Positions 10,269-19,991 are shown, numbered from the stretch's first letter. The stretch is 59,344 nucleotides of DNA from Anaerolineales bacterium (GCA_016927115.1 JAFGNH010000013.1:1-59344), one strand, 5' to 3'. Notes: generated from the letters alone by a model not told the origin. Made by a program: numbers and translations.

Positions 10269-11444
10269 TCAGCGGTCGTTTAGAGCTGCCACACCGGGAA
10301 GTTCTTTGCCTTCCAGGAATTCCAGCGAAGCCCCTCCCCCGGTTGAGACGTGGTCGATTTTATAATCCAGGCCTGCCTGTCGTACCGCAGCAGCTGAGTC
10401 GCCGCCACCTACGATAGATGTACCACTACTGTCCGCCACAACCTGTGCCAGTTTCATGGTGCCTGCTGCAAACTTCGGAAATTCAAAAACTCCCATAGGG
10501 CCATTCCACACGATCGTACCTGCTTTTGCTGCTACTTCCGCAAAGCGTTTGAGTGTTTCAGGGCCGATGTCCAAAGCCCGCCAGCCGGCAGGAATTTCAT
10601 CTATTAAGACCACGCGATCCAGCGCATCAGCAGAAAAGGCATCTGCAATGACAACATCTGAAGGCAGGAGTATGCGGTTCCCAGCCTTTTTTAAAAGGTC
10701 CTTTGCAGTTTCGAGTGCATCTGTTTCAACAAGGGAATCCGCCATATTATAGCCCTGCGCTGCGAGGAACGTATTGGCCATCCCTCCGCCAATAATCAAG
10801 GTATCCGCCTTTTTCAAAAGGCTATCGATCACACCTATCTTATCGGATACTTTCGCTCCTCCCAGTATTGCCACAAATGGGCGTTTAGGATCTTCCAGTG
10901 CTTTACCGAGATAATTCAATTCCTTTTCCATGAGAAAGCCGGCGACAGAAGGAAGATATTCGGTTACACCGGTGGTTGATGCATGGGCCCGGTGTGCAGA
11001 ACCAAAGGCGTCATTCACAAATATATCTGCAAGTTTTGCGAGGCCTGCTGAGAATTCAGGGTCATTCTTCTTCTCGCCAGGCTTGAATCTAGTATTTTCC
11101 AGCAGTACAAATTCACCCGGCTTCAATGCTTCAACAGCGGCTTCTGCTTCCGGGCCAACAGTCACAGGAACAAACTTTACACTGCGCCCGAGTAATTTGG
11201 ATAGCACTTCCGCGACTGGTTTCAAGGTAAACGCGGGGTCCGGTTCATTCTTTGGGCGGCCCAGATGCGAGCAAAGTACAATCCGTGCGCCATGTTCCGC
11301 CAAATAATTAAGTGTCGGCAAGGCTGCACGAATACGGGTATCGTCAGATACCTGTCCGTCGTTTAAAGGGACGTTAAAATCAACCCTTACAAGAACCCGC
11401 TTATCTTTGACATCAATATCTCGAATAGTTTTTTTATCAAACAC
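10269..11444 (-). CDS. pgk: Phosphoglycerate kinase
   Basis: Makes ATP and 3-phosphoglycerate from 1,3-bisphosphoglycerate. Family signatures are clear: [11 protein letters not shown] near the N-terminus, [39 protein letters not shown] and the late nucleotide loop [12 protein letters not shown] chose GTG 11444 (391 residues) because AGAGGTG precedes it at the right spacing; an upstream TTG at 11462 would overlap that site. It follows gap by 68 bases and ends before a strong hairpin, so yvcK, gap and pgk form one unit. Confidence 0.96.
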   Translation of the reverse strand: MFDKKTIRDIDVKDKRVLVRVDFNVPLNDGQVSDDTRIRAALPTLNYLAEHGARIVLCSHLGRPKNEPDPAFTLKPVAEVLSKLLGRSVKFVPVTVGPEAEAAVEALKPGEFVLLENTRFKPGEKKNDPEFSAGLAKLADIFVNDAFGSAHRAHASTTGVTEYLPSVAGFLMEKELNYLGKALEDPKRPFVAILGGAKVSDKIGVIDSLLKKADTLIIGGGMANTFLAAQGYNMADSLVETDALETAKDLLKKAGNRILLPSDVVIADAFSADALDRVVLIDEIPAGWRALDIGPETLKRFAEVAAKAGTIVWNGPMGVFEFPKFAAGTMKLAQVVADSSGTSIVGGGDSAAAVRQAGLDYKIDHVSTGGGASLEFLEGKELPGVAALNDR

Positions 11445-11512
11445 GAGAGCACCTCTCAACAAAAGGCAGCAGACGGCTTTGACACGTCTGCTGCCCTTGG
11501 TATTAATTTTGA

Positions 11513-12523
11513 CTAGAGGGATTTTGCAATCATTGCAGCCAGATCAGCTGTACGGACCGAATAACCCCACTCGTTATCATAGAAGGACACAACTTTAACC
11601 ATGTTTCCGCCCATGATATATGAGAATTGGGCATCAACGATGCTGGACCTGCTGTCGCCTTTGAAATCCATGCTCACAAGCGGTAATTCACAGAAACCAA
11701 GAATGCCATTCATTGGGCCTTCTGCTGCCGCACGGAAAGCTGCATGCAGTTCTTCAGTCGTTCCATCGCGTTCGAGGTCGGCAACAAAATCAACTACTGA
11801 GACCGTGGGAGTTGGGACCCGCATGGCAAAACCATCGAACTTTCCTTCCAGATCCGGGATTACCAGAGCAACGGCTTTGGCAGCACCGGTAGTGGTCGGG
11901 ATTATATTCATGGCAGCAGCACGAGCCCTGCGCAGGTCCGAATGAGGAAGATCTAGAATGCGCTGGTCATTGGTATATGAATGAATCGTGGTCATCAAAC
12001 CTTTGACGATACCGAAAGTATCATGCACAACTTTAGCTGCGGGTGCGAGGCAGTTTGTGGTGCAGGAAGCATTTGAAATAATATGGTGTTTTTCTGCATC
12101 ATACATATCATTATTAACGCCAAGAACAATAGTGATATCTGGTTTCTTTGCCGGTGCCGTGATAATAACTTTCTTCGCACCCGCTTTAAGATGTTTCCCG
12201 GCACCTTCCCTGTCGCGGAAGAAGCCAGTCCCTTCAATTACGATATCTACTCCCATTTCTTTCCAGGGCAGCTGCTCAGGATCAGAATTGGAAAGTGACT
12301 TTAGAAAGTCACCGTTAATAACCAGTCCATCTTCCTTTACTTCAATTTCTCCCGGGAAAATTCCGTAATTGGAGTCGAACTTGAACAGGTGTGCCATTGT
12401 TTTCAGATCGCCAAGATCATTAAACGCGACAACATCAAATTCATTCGGGTACTTTTCTTTCATCACTTTCAGTACCTGTCTACCAATTCGTCCAAATCCG
12501 TTAATGCCTATTTTTGTTGCCAT
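11513..12523 (-). CDS. gap: Glyceraldehyde-3-phosphate dehydrogenase, type I
   Basis: Oxidises and phosphorylates glyceraldehyde 3-phosphate with NAD. GFGRIGR (9-15) opens the Rossmann fold, Asp36 in NDLGDL fits NAD rather than NADP use, and the catalytic cysteine is Cys154 in [12 protein letters not shown]. The length of 336 residues is standard. Its ATG lies 23 bases inside the end of yvcK and its AAAGGAG ribosome site is read as coding sequence there, so gap translation is coupled to yvcK. The pair with pgk is the normal glycolytic arrangement. Confidence 0.97.
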   Translation of the reverse strand: MATKIGINGFGRIGRQVLKVMKEKYPNEFDVVAFNDLGDLKTMAHLFKFDSNYGIFPGEIEVKEDGLVINGDFLKSLSNSDPEQLPWKEMGVDIVIEGTGFFRDREGAGKHLKAGAKKVIITAPAKKPDITIVLGVNNDMYDAEKHHIISNASCTTNCLAPAAKVVHDTFGIVKGLMTTIHSYTNDQRILDLPHSDLRRARAAAMNIIPTTTGAAKAVALVIPDLEGKFDGFAMRVPTPTVSVVDFVADLERDGTTEELHAAFRAAAEGPMNGILGFCELPLVSMDFKGDSRSSIVDAQFSYIMGGNMVKVVSFYDNEWGYSVRTADLAAMIAKSL

Positions 12524-13910
12524 AATATGCTCCTTTATGCATAGAAATATCGATTATATCCGCACTCAGCTCTTCATTATCTGGAAGCATTTCCAGCGGT
12601 CCGGTGCGTTCTTCCAACAGATCAATAATTGATTCTGCAAGCTTGTATGAATCATGATGCCACGGTTTATCATAATCAATCAGATCGGTTTTGAACACAG
12701 GTACATCCATCTGCTGCGTTTCCCCATTTTTCACCCAGTCTACATTTTCCGGCAGCCGCCCCTCATAATAATTGTTTATGATCATCAGGTCGATAAGACC
12801 CGGGCCAGCATGATCTTCGATGGCTTGCCAGTGATCCTTATAATTATACCCCTCAGTTTCACCTGGTTGGTTGGCAACATTGCAGATAAACATACGAAAA
12901 GCCCTGGTTGCCTTGATCGCACCGACAATATCAGGTACGAGGATATTGGGTATCACACTTGTATACAGGCTCCCGGGCCCCAGTATTACCAGATCAGCAT
13001 TCAGAATTGCATTGATTGCCCCTGGATAGGCAGGTGGAGCGGAAGGAGATAATTCAACACGGGAAATACGCCCGGGAATATCAGAAATCCTGCTTTCCCC
13101 ATTGATCCGTATCTCGTGATCACTTGTCAGCGGTTCCTTTTCAGCCACCAGGTTTACGTCAACCAGGGTTGAAGGCATTACGCTGCCTCCAATTGAGAGC
13201 AAACGTCCTGCTTCAAGAACGCCCTGATCAAAACTTCCGGTTACACCCGAAAGTGCAGCAATGAACAGGTTCCCAAAAGAATGTCCATTGAGCTCTTCAC
13301 CGGCTCGAAATCGATATTGGAACAACTGAGTGAGCAGATCCTCATCATGCGAGAGGGCAGCAATACAGGCTCTGATGTCACCCGGGGGTGGCAGGCCCAA
13401 TGAACGCCGCAGCCGTCCTGATGATCCACCGTCATCGGCAACTGTTACGATAGCTGTTATATTGTTCGAGTATTGTTTTAATCCTCTCAGCAGTGTTGAG
13501 AGACCTGTGCCACCACCGATAGCCACGATCCGTGGTCCGCGTCCGCGGCGGCGATGTGCAGCAACAACTTCTACAACCTCGTCGCCAGGTTTCAGAAACG
13601 GTGTAATCAGAGCCCTGCTCAGGCGAAAAATACTGACCAGCAGAATGACCAGACCAAACCCGCCCAGAAGCAGTGCCCTCAGCCAGCGCGGAAATACAGC
13701 CAGGCTCAGCACGGCAAGAAATTCTGAACCCGGATTTGCTCGATAGATATCCAACAATAAGAGTGCCACCCCCAGCCCGATCAGAGCAGTGGCTAAAATC
13801 AGGGTAACTATCCAGCGCTTAACCCCCAGCCCTGGTTCCAACCACCGTTTCAGCCGTTCCCACTGCCCCTCAGCCCTTCGGGGAGGTCGCTTAATTCGTT
13901 TTGCAGACAC
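12501..13910 (-). CDS. yvcK: YvcK/CofD-like UDP-sugar-binding regulator with N-terminal membrane anchor
   Basis: The C-terminal 340 residues are a YvcK (gluconeogenesis factor) domain. GGGTGLS (132-138), [11 protein letters not shown] (158-168) and the [15 protein letters not shown] segment match the CofD-like fold. Homologues bind UDP-GlcNAc and control the balance of carbon between glycolysis, gluconeogenesis and cell-wall precursors. Unlike the 310-330 residue Bacillus protein, this one has about 110 extra residues with two membrane helices (34-54, 79-96), so it is probably membrane-attached. The GTG start lies seven bases after the -10 box, implying a leaderless mRNA. It is co-transcribed with gap and pgk. 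Confidence 0.92.
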   Translation of the reverse strand: MSAKRIKRPPRRAEGQWERLKRWLEPGLGVKRWIVTLILATALIGLGVALLLLDIYRANPGSEFLAVLSLAVFPRWLRALLLGGFGLVILLVSIFRLSRALITPFLKPGDEVVEVVAAHRRRGRGPRIVAIGGGTGLSTLLRGLKQYSNNITAIVTVADDGGSSGRLRRSLGLPPPGDIRACIAALSHDEDLLTQLFQYRFRAGEELNGHSFGNLFIAALSGVTGSFDQGVLEAGRLLSIGGSVMPSTLVDVNLVAEKEPLTSDHEIRINGESRISDIPGRISRVELSPSAPPAYPGAINAILNADLVILGPGSLYTSVIPNILVPDIVGAIKATRAFRMFICNVANQPGETEGYNYKDHWQAIEDHAGPGLIDLMIINNYYEGRLPENVDWVKNGETQQMDVPVFKTDLIDYDKPWHHDSYKLAESIIDLLEERTGPLEMLPDNEELSADIIDISMHKGAYYGNKNRH

Positions 13911-13916
13911 GGAATG

Positions 13917-13945
13917 ACTATACCATTTAAGGAAAACACCGTCAA
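13917..13945 (-). promoter_or_regulatory. Promoter of the yvcK-gap-pgk operon
   Basis: On the minus strand, TTGACG (13940-13945) and TATAGT (13917-13922) are separated by exactly 17 bases. Transcription should begin about seven bases on, at or next to the yvcK GTG (13910), leaving no leader. Confidence 0.75.
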
Positions 13946-13994
13946 CGAAACAAAATATCGACGCACCGGAAACACAAAGAAACCGCCCTCCGAC

Positions 13995-14022
13995 TTGTGC
14001 GGCGTACGTAACGTTGTATAAT
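13995..14022 (+). promoter_or_regulatory. Promoter of the lone ABC ATPase gene
   Basis: TTGTGC (13995-14000) and TATAAT (14017-14022) are separated by 16 bases, 35 bases before the ATG at 14058. It is divergent from the yvcK promoter, so the short region between them could carry shared control. Confidence 0.65.
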
Positions 14023-14057
14023 TATGGCACTATATCAGATCGGAAGGAGAAAGGCTC

Positions 14058-15161
14058 ATGTCCAGTGTAACATACGAAAAAGTAACGAAGCGTTTTGGAG
14101 ATGTGGTTGCTGTAAATAATCTTGATATTAAGATCGAAGATAAGGAATTTTTGGTTCTGGTGGGGCCTTCGGGCTGTGGAAAAACCACAGCGCTGAGACT
14201 CCTTGCCGGTCTCGAGGAAATCTCAGAAGGTCAGATTCTTATTGGCGACCGTGTCGTCAACGATGTTCCGCCCAAGGATCGTGATATTGCCATGGTGTTC
14301 CAGTCCTATGCGCTTTATCCGCATATGACAGTCTATGACAATATGGCATTCGGTCTAAAATTGCGGAAAACACCAAAGGAAGAAATCAAACGGCGCGTAC
14401 AGGTAGCTGCTGAAATTCTCGGAATTGAATCGCTGCTGGATCGTAAACCGCGGCAGCTCTCAGGCGGGCAGCGCCAGCGAGTAGCTGTCGGACGCGCAAT
14501 TGTTCGTGAGCCAAAGGTTTTCCTCTTTGACGAACCTCTCTCTAACCTGGATGCCAAGCTTCGTGTTCAGACCCGTGCCGAAATCACCAAGCTGCATGCC
14601 AATCTGGCAACCACGTTTATTTACGTAACCCATGACCAGGTGGAAGCTATGACCATGGCAACACGGATCGCGGTGATCAAAGATGGCATCCTGCAGCAGT
14701 TGGAAACACCACAGAACCTGTATGACTTCCCTGCAAACGTTTTTGTCGCCGGTTTTATTGGATCCCCCTCCATGAACTTCTTCAATGCAAAGCTTGTTCG
14801 CTCCAATGGTGGTCTTACGGTTGAAGCTACCAATTTTAATGTTCCTGTTCCACAAGATAAGTTATCAACGTATGAAGGGTATGAAGGCAAGAACGTTATT
14901 CTTGGCATCCGCCCTGAAGATATCCATGATCCGCACTTCACCCCGCCCAATATCAAACCGGCCGAGGTAGAAACGAAAGTGGAAGTCACCGAGTTGATGG
15001 GTAACGAAATATACCTCCACATGACAAGCGGGAAAGAACTGTTTGTAGGCCGCGTTGACCCGCGAACATCCGCTAAAATGGGCGAATCCATCAAGGTCGT
15101 CTTTAATATGGATAACATGCATCTTTTTGAAGTTGAAGGCGCTCAGTCGGCCATCCGATAA
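14058..15161 (+). CDS. Sugar-type ABC transporter ATP-binding protein (UgpC/MsmK/MalK class)
   Basis: A 367-residue ATPase of the carbohydrate-uptake class. Walker A is GPSGCGKTT (36-44), the signature [14 protein letters not shown] and Walker [15 protein letters not shown] follow, and the C-terminal 120 residues form the regulatory TOBE-type domain typical of MalK. A good GGAAGGAG site precedes the ATG. There is no permease or binding protein gene nearby and a terminator follows directly. In several Gram-positive bacteria one such ATPase (MsmX/MsmK) energises many sugar transporters, which is the likely role here. Confidence 0.92.
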   Translation: MSSVTYEKVTKRFGDVVAVNNLDIKIEDKEFLVLVGPSGCGKTTALRLLAGLEEISEGQILIGDRVVNDVPPKDRDIAMVFQSYALYPHMTVYDNMAFGLKLRKTPKEEIKRRVQVAAEILGIESLLDRKPRQLSGGQRQRVAVGRAIVREPKVFLFDEPLSNLDAKLRVQTRAEITKLHANLATTFIYVTHDQVEAMTMATRIAVIKDGILQQLETPQNLYDFPANVFVAGFIGSPSMNFFNAKLVRSNGGLTVEATNFNVPVPQDKLSTYEGYEGKNVILGIRPEDIHDPHFTPPNIKPAEVETKVEVTELMGNEIYLHMTSGKELFVGRVDPRTSAKMGESIKVVFNMDNMHLFEVEGAQSAIR

Positions 15162-15179
15162 AAGCATATTTCGAATTTC

Positions 15180-15208
15180 AGGCCCCGCCAAAGGGCGGGG
15201 CCTTATGT
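15180..15208 (+). terminator. GC-rich hairpin after the ABC ATPase gene
   Basis: Perfect 9-bp stem GGCCCCGCC/GGCGGGGCC (15181-15189, 15194-15202) with a four-base loop, 19 bases after the stop codon. The T tract is short (TTATGTT), so termination may be incomplete. Confidence 0.75.
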
Positions 15209-15246
15209 TGTCTACACCTGAATGCAGTTGAGAGAAGGAAAGAAAA

Positions 15247-16458
15247 ATGGCAGATTTTGAACTCATGAAATTGTTGAATCAGAAAAATAAGAAGAAAATT
15301 GTTCTGCTTGTGATGGATGGCCTTGGTGGTATTCCCATGGAACCCAAGGGCCATACTGCACTGGAGCATTCCAAAACGCCGAACATGGATAAACTGGCCG
15401 CAGAAGGAGCACTGGGGCAGATTGTCACAGTACGTCCGGGAATCACACCAGGATCCGGCCCGGCACATCTCTCTCTTTTCGGTTATGATCCCGTACAGTT
15501 TGAAGTTGGCCGTGGTGTGCTTGAAAGTACGGGTATCGGTATGAAAATCAATGCTGGCGATGTTACTGCACGAGGCAACTTCTGCACAGTTGATGAAGAT
15601 GGCCTGATTATCGACCGGCGTGCCGGCCGGATTTCCACTGAGGAAGCAAAGCCCATATGTGAAAAGTTAAACACCATTACAATACCGGGTGTTTCAGTTG
15701 AGGTAAGGCACGTCAAGGAATACCGTTTTGCCGTTGTTATTCGCGGTGATGGGCTCGAGGCAGAAATTGAAGATACCGACCCGCAGAAAACCGGTATTGA
15801 AACACTGCCAGCCGTGGCACGCGATCCCGGATCCCAGAAAGCGGCTGACCTCTACAATGAATGGTTAAAGAAGGCACGCGAGGTACTCAAGCATGAGCCC
15901 AAAGCAAACGCCTGTACTCTTCGCGGCTTTTCCACTGATCCAGGTCTGCCACAGTTCAAAGATGCCTACGGACTGACCGCTGCATGTGTAGCTGTCTACC
16001 CAATGTATAAGGGTGTGTCTTCGCTGGTTGGTATGGACATTCGCACCTTCGCCGGCGATAAACCCGCAGATGAATTTGCTGAAACTGCTCGAATCTGGGA
16101 CCAATATGATTTCTTCTTTATCCATATTAAAAAGACCGACAGCGCTGGAGAAGATGGAAATTTTGAAACAAAAGTCCATGTAATCGAGTCTGTCGATGAG
16201 GCACTGCCAGATCTTATGACCCTTAAACCAGATGTCCTGGCCATCACAGGTGACCATTCAACGCCCTGTAAAATGAAAAGCCACTCCTGGCATCCGGTGC
16301 CATTCCTGCTGTGGGCTCCTGAAACAATCCGGCCTGACGATCAAAGTCAATTCGGTGAAACCTGGTGTACCAGAGGTAACCTGGGGACTTTCCCGGGCAC
16401 TGATATCTTACCTATCCTCCTCGGACATGCAGGAAAATTAAAAAAATTCGGCGCATGA
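15247..16458 (+). CDS. apgM: 2,3-bisphosphoglycerate-independent phosphoglycerate mutase, archaeal type
   Basis: Converts 3- to 2-phosphoglycerate. It belongs to the alkaline-phosphatase-like ApgM family (403 residues), shorter than the roughly 510-residue GpmI. VMDGLGGIP (22-30) supplies the first metal aspartate, TPGSGPAHLSLFGYDP holds the likely catalytic Ser70, and ITGDHSTP with the following histidines completes the metal site. GAGAGAAGGAAAG precedes the ATG. With tpiA, gap and pgk nearby, this completes most of lower glycolysis, although it lies on the other strand with its own terminator. Confidence 0.94.
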   Translation: MADFELMKLLNQKNKKKIVLLVMDGLGGIPMEPKGHTALEHSKTPNMDKLAAEGALGQIVTVRPGITPGSGPAHLSLFGYDPVQFEVGRGVLESTGIGMKINAGDVTARGNFCTVDEDGLIIDRRAGRISTEEAKPICEKLNTITIPGVSVEVRHVKEYRFAVVIRGDGLEAEIEDTDPQKTGIETLPAVARDPGSQKAADLYNEWLKKAREVLKHEPKANACTLRGFSTDPGLPQFKDAYGLTAACVAVYPMYKGVSSLVGMDIRTFAGDKPADEFAETARIWDQYDFFFIHIKKTDSAGEDGNFETKVHVIESVDEALPDLMTLKPDVLAITGDHSTPCKMKSHSWHPVPFLLWAPETIRPDDQSQFGETWCTRGNLGTFPGTDILPILLGHAGKLKKFGA

Positions 16459-16506
16459 GAACTGCTGCATAAATAAATCTTCCTGAACAATTTGAAAATC
16501 CTGGAA

Positions 16507-16538
16507 AAAGCTGAAGCGTTGCTTCGGCTTTTTTTTAT
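16507..16538 (+). terminator. Intrinsic terminator after apgM
   Basis: Stem AGCTGAAGC/GCTTCGGCT (one G-T pair) with a three-base loop at 16509-16529, followed by a run of T residues. It lies 50 bases after the stop. Confidence 0.88.
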
Positions 16539-16750
16539 AAGCCGAATGGAACAATCCTGTTTCTCAGAAAATCCTGTACCAAAGGGGGAAACCTGCATAT
16601 GCCTTTTACAGCTACCATTTCCTTCCAAATCATGTATTCTTTAAGTAGATTTTACTTGTAGAGATTTATTCGGGATTCCCTGTCACAAAATTCCATTTCC
16701 CCCGTTATAAGAGTAGCAGAACCGAATAAACAAATACTGGAGGTGATGTG

Positions 16751-18391
16751 ATGTTTAAACAAAAAGCGAAATACTTTTATGTGATCCTTGCACTGGTTTC
16801 TTTATTGATTGCGTCATTGGCCTGCGGGCCTTCAACTGTGATTCAAGATAACTCAGATGCTGAATCTCCACTGGTTGTGATCACGTCCCCAGAGGAAGGC
16901 GCTGTATTTTCCGTTGGAGAAACGGTTCAGGTTGCCATTGCTGCCCAATACGAACCCGGAATGGAGCGTGTTGAGCTAATTGTTAATGGAACCAAGGCCG
17001 CAGAATTAAGTGCTTCAGATCCAACCGAAAGCGGTATGATGAGCACATTCGAATGGACAGCTGAGGAAGAAGGGAATTATGTTCTCACTGTTGTCGCCTA
17101 TGGCGTGGAGAATGCAATCTCTTCACCTGCCTACCTGAATATTGTCGTTGAGCCGCTCGAAGTGGCAGGATTGACAGAAAACGATAGCTCAGGTGAAGGA
17201 GTGTCTGCGTCAGAGACTCCTCCCACTGCTTCTCCACCAACTGCCGCTCCCCCCACGGAGTCTGCCCCACCCACTGACCCCCCATGCACAATGAATGCTG
17301 CTTTTGTTACTGATGTCACCATCCCCGATGGTAGTGAAATTGCTGCCGGTACTGATTTTACAAAAACCTGGCGTATTCGTAATTCGGGCACCTGTGATTG
17401 GGATGGCGTTCAGTTGGTCTACTCAAGCGGAAATCAAATGAACGGCCCCTCTGTTACAACTGTACCGGACACATCACCCGGGTCAGAAGTGGACGTAAGC
17501 GTCAATCTCAAAGCGCCATCTGATCCTGATGATTACACAAGCTACTGGCGATTGCGCAACAATGGTGCATTCTTCGGCACTAATCTTATTGTGGTAATCA
17601 CAGTTCCGGAGGAAGAAGGTGATGATGACGGGTTTATTTGGGGAATTGAACCAGGGATCATGCTGATGCTACCCTCTATCAGCAATGTGGTTGAGCAGGA
17701 AAGCATTCCCGCTGGCTCGAGCGCCTCTTCCACCGCACAATGCCCGTCGGGCAGTATCGTTACCGGTGGCGGTTATGCCGCACAGGATGGATTATTCATC
17801 TACAATAGTTCCAAAAGCGGAAATGGCTGGCGTGTTTATGCCCAGAACAACACCGGATCCAATAAACCGTTGAATGCATACGCCGTATGCATGCATAATA
17901 CAAGCGGTTCTTCGAGCCAGATATTGAACCAGGTCAGTGTTTCGGGTGGAGCAATCGGGCATGCGGTTGCAGCCTGCCCGGCTGGCTCAGTGCTTACCAG
18001 CGGCGGTTTTGCCGGCCGGCACGATGGTGGTCTATTTATTTACAACAGCTCACGCAGCGGTAATGGCTGGCAGATATACGCAGAGAATACGACCGGATCA
18101 AGTATACCTCTCAACGCCTATGCGATCTGTGTATCAGGTATCTCAGCCTCCTCAACCAGCAAGTTAACTCAAGTCACTGTGAACCATGGACTATGGAACG
18201 TTGCCGAAGCTCAGTGCAGCAGCGGACTAAGAACAGGCGGCGGCTTCGCAGCGGTCTCAAATCCTGACGTTTTCGTATACAACACTTCACCTGATACGTC
18301 TGATCCAACGATGTGGAGAACATACGCCTCGAATAACTCAGGAACCAGCGCGTTATTGAATTCTTACGCAATCTGTACAACATTTGAGTAA
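16751..18391 (+). CDS. Secreted lipoprotein with Ig-like, NBR1-type FW and triple C-terminal repeats
   Basis: A 546-residue exported protein of unknown function. A signal peptide ends at a lipobox-like SLAC with Cys25. Domains follow in order: a bacterial Ig-like fold (about 39-136), a Pro/Thr-rich linker (155-178), an Ig-like domain of the NBR1/FW type (about 180-286, with the spaced TW, CDW and YW motifs), and three tandem repeats of 60-66 residues (320-380, 399-460, 478-543). Each repeat has a cysteine near each end and a GLFIYNSS-like core. GGAGGTG precedes the ATG at 16751; a GTG at 16748 is too close to it. Terminators flank the gene, so it is monocistronic. Lgt, encoded at 43312, would lipidate it. 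Cell-surface binding is my guess. Confidence 0.85.
   Translation: MFKQKAKYFYVILALVSLLIASLACGPSTVIQDNSDAESPLVVITSPEEGAVFSVGETVQVAIAAQYEPGMERVELIVNGTKAAELSASDPTESGMMSTFEWTAEEEGNYVLTVVAYGVENAISSPAYLNIVVEPLEVAGLTENDSSGEGVSASETPPTASPPTAAPPTESAPPTDPPCTMNAAFVTDVTIPDGSEIAAGTDFTKTWRIRNSGTCDWDGVQLVYSSGNQMNGPSVTTVPDTSPGSEVDVSVNLKAPSDPDDYTSYWRLRNNGAFFGTNLIVVITVPEEEGDDDGFIWGIEPGIMLMLPSISNVVEQESIPAGSSASSTAQCPSGSIVTGGGYAAQDGLFIYNSSKSGNGWRVYAQNNTGSNKPLNAYAVCMHNTSGSSSQILNQVSVSGGAIGHAVAACPAGSVLTSGGFAGRHDGGLFIYNSSRSGNGWQIYAENTTGSSIPLNAYAICVSGISASSTSKLTQVTVNHGLWNVAEAQCSSGLRTGGGFAAVSNPDVFVYNTSPDTSDPTMWRTYASNNSGTSALLNSYAICTTFE
17708..18379 (+). repeat. Three tandem protein repeats in the lipoprotein C-terminus
   Basis: Repeat units cover residues 320-380, 399-460 and 478-543. 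Each begins near a Cys-(P/S)-(S/A)-G turn (Cys331, 409, 489), has a T/S-GG-G/F-(Y/F)-A step and an (I/V)YN(S/T)S core, and ends LN-(A/S)-YA-(V/I)-C (Cys380, 460, 542). Units one and two are closest, sharing IYNSS-x-SGNGW. Synonymous sites differ freely, so the duplication is old. Confidence 0.85.
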
Positions 18392-18410
18392 TGCCGCAAA
18401 GTGATATGAC

Positions 18411-18450
18411 AAAGGCTGTAGATTGTGAAAGCGATCTACAGCCTTTTTTC
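18411..18450 (+). terminator. Intrinsic terminator after the lipoprotein gene
   Basis: Stem AAAGGCTGTAGAT/ATCTACAGCCTTT with a ten-base loop, followed by further T residues, 20 bases after the stop. It also separates the lipoprotein gene from the convergent gene at 18517. Confidence 0.92.
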
Positions 18451-18516
18451 TTAATAACTCCCGATTCCGGGATACTACCAACAGCGAGAGACCGAATGCT
18501 TCATACTGTTGGCGTT

Positions 18517-19140
18517 CTATTCAAGCCACATGCTGGATCCACAACCCTGGAATTTCTGGAAATATAATTCCCTTGCACCTTCACCTGAGAGAATTTGAAT
18601 ACTGGAGAAAGTTTGTGTCCATTCCTTTGCTGATTCGTTCAATCGAGCTACAGCATTATTTTCTTCTCCCAAAGGATAGAAGAAAGCCGCAGCGAACTGC
18701 ATCATTTCATTATCGCCATTAAGCCAGCTCAGGTCAATTCGGACAGGAAACCCTGCTGGTTTTTCCCTCAGACTTCGTACCGCACGGCCATATACCTGCT
18801 CCGCATCCACCGGATCTGTGAAGAGTACAATCCATCCCCCCCATTCAGAACCCAGACCTGGCGCATTTGCTGTTTGAGCAAGCCATCCTCCCTGTGCAGA
18901 GGCTTTTCGGAACTCTTTCCGGCCAATAATCCACATTCCCATACCCAGAAACGCCAATACCCACAGGATTATGGTCAGTACCAGAAGGTATTCCTTTTCA
19001 GAAGTTGAGGAAGCATTAGCTGTCAGGATTGAAAGAGCAGAAGCAAGAAATGCCATCGCAAGCCCAACGCCGGATATTATTCTTGCTCTTCGGGAGGATT
19101 TGATAAATCTCTCAACGTTTATTGATTGTTTTGTAGTCAT
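18517..19140 (-). CDS. Hypothetical membrane protein with two helices
   Basis: I do not recognise this 207-residue protein. Two membrane helices lie near the N-terminus (about 18-43 and 50-69), followed by a soluble domain of 135 residues without a known motif. GAGGT precedes the ATG. It is the last gene of a three-gene minus-strand run after the spermidine synthase-like protein and the DUF1461 protein; the gap to the latter is 52 bases. The late position and the membrane anchor suggest an envelope role, but nothing in the sequence is specific. Confidence 0.7.
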   Translation of the reverse strand: MTTKQSINVERFIKSSRRARIISGVGLAMAFLASALSILTANASSTSEKEYLLVLTIILWVLAFLGMGMWIIGRKEFRKASAQGGWLAQTANAPGLGSEWGGWIVLFTDPVDAEQVYGRAVRSLREKPAGFPVRIDLSWLNGDNEMMQFAAAFFYPLGEENNAVARLNESAKEWTQTFSSIQILSGEGARELYFQKFQGCGSSMWLE

Positions 19141-19192
19141 TTTTACCTCTGCAAACAGTGAAAATTGGTTTATCCTTTACCCATTTTCAGGA

Positions 19193-19960
19193 TTACATAT
19201 TTCCAATATCATCGGATGAAAACTCGTAGCATGAAGTCAGGTTTCTCAGTTTCCAGCCGGAGAATTCAAGTATCCCCGCCGAAAGAGCTGTGAGCATCGC
19301 AAGTAAGATAAATAGATCCTGCCAGAACAATTCAGGGTAAAGACGAATGAAGGTATCAGAATACTTGAAAAGCCATGTATCACCTTCAAAAAAAATACGG
19401 TGGAAGCCAACAAAGAAATCACCAAACCCCAGAATAACAGCCAGAAGAACCGCGAGCATGAGCAAGAACGTTGCTCTGGCTCCCCCGCGAAGTACCCTGC
19501 CGAATTCAGAAGGGCTTTCAAGATTCCACAGAAGCGCACTCATTATAATAAATATTATCAGCAAGACCCTCCCCGTCATCCAGAAACCCTCAGAAAGGTT
19601 CTTTACATCTTCCATATGACGAAGCTCCCTCTCGTTATGCATAGGCTCACCAGTTGCCAGAGTGTAATTATCGAAGTAATCGATTGTTAAGGAGTTGTCG
19701 ATAAGATATTCAATATCCACCATAGACCAGTAAATCCGATCCTCTGTAGAAAAACCATAGGGGTCTTCAGGAAATATTGCCCGTTCATATTCGAGAGAAA
19801 CGAGAAAAGATGCTGTCGCCAGGATCAGCCGTACAGCAAGTAAAATCAGGAGAAATGGTACGATTACAATCATAAGTGTCTTCAACTGCGGTGGAAACCA
19901 TCTGGGCGCTGTTTTTTCCATATCCTTCATAGCGTTCTTCTCATCTTCATTACGATCCAT
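19193..19960 (-). CDS. DUF1461 (TIGR01906-type) integral membrane protein
   Basis: A 255-residue membrane protein. The four-helix layout and the segment FHRIFFEGDTWLF followed by DTFIRLYPELFWQD are characteristic, from memory, of the DUF1461/TIGR01906 family, which has no assigned function. Helices lie near residues 28-48, 127-147, 160-182 and 215-237, with an extracytoplasmic loop of about 80 residues after the first. ATG 19960 is chosen because GGGAGGGG precedes it; an upstream TTG would overlap that site. It starts 31 bases after the spermidine synthase-like gene and is probably co-transcribed. Confidence 0.85.
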   Translation of the reverse strand: MDRNEDEKNAMKDMEKTAPRWFPPQLKTLMIVIVPFLLILLAVRLILATASFLVSLEYERAIFPEDPYGFSTEDRIYWSMVDIEYLIDNSLTIDYFDNYTLATGEPMHNERELRHMEDVKNLSEGFWMTGRVLLIIFIIMSALLWNLESPSEFGRVLRGGARATFLLMLAVLLAVILGFGDFFVGFHRIFFEGDTWLFKYSDTFIRLYPELFWQDLFILLAMLTALSAGILEFSGWKLRNLTSCYEFSSDDIGNM

Positions 19961-19991
19961 CCTAAAATCCCCTCCCAATCGTACTGGAATA

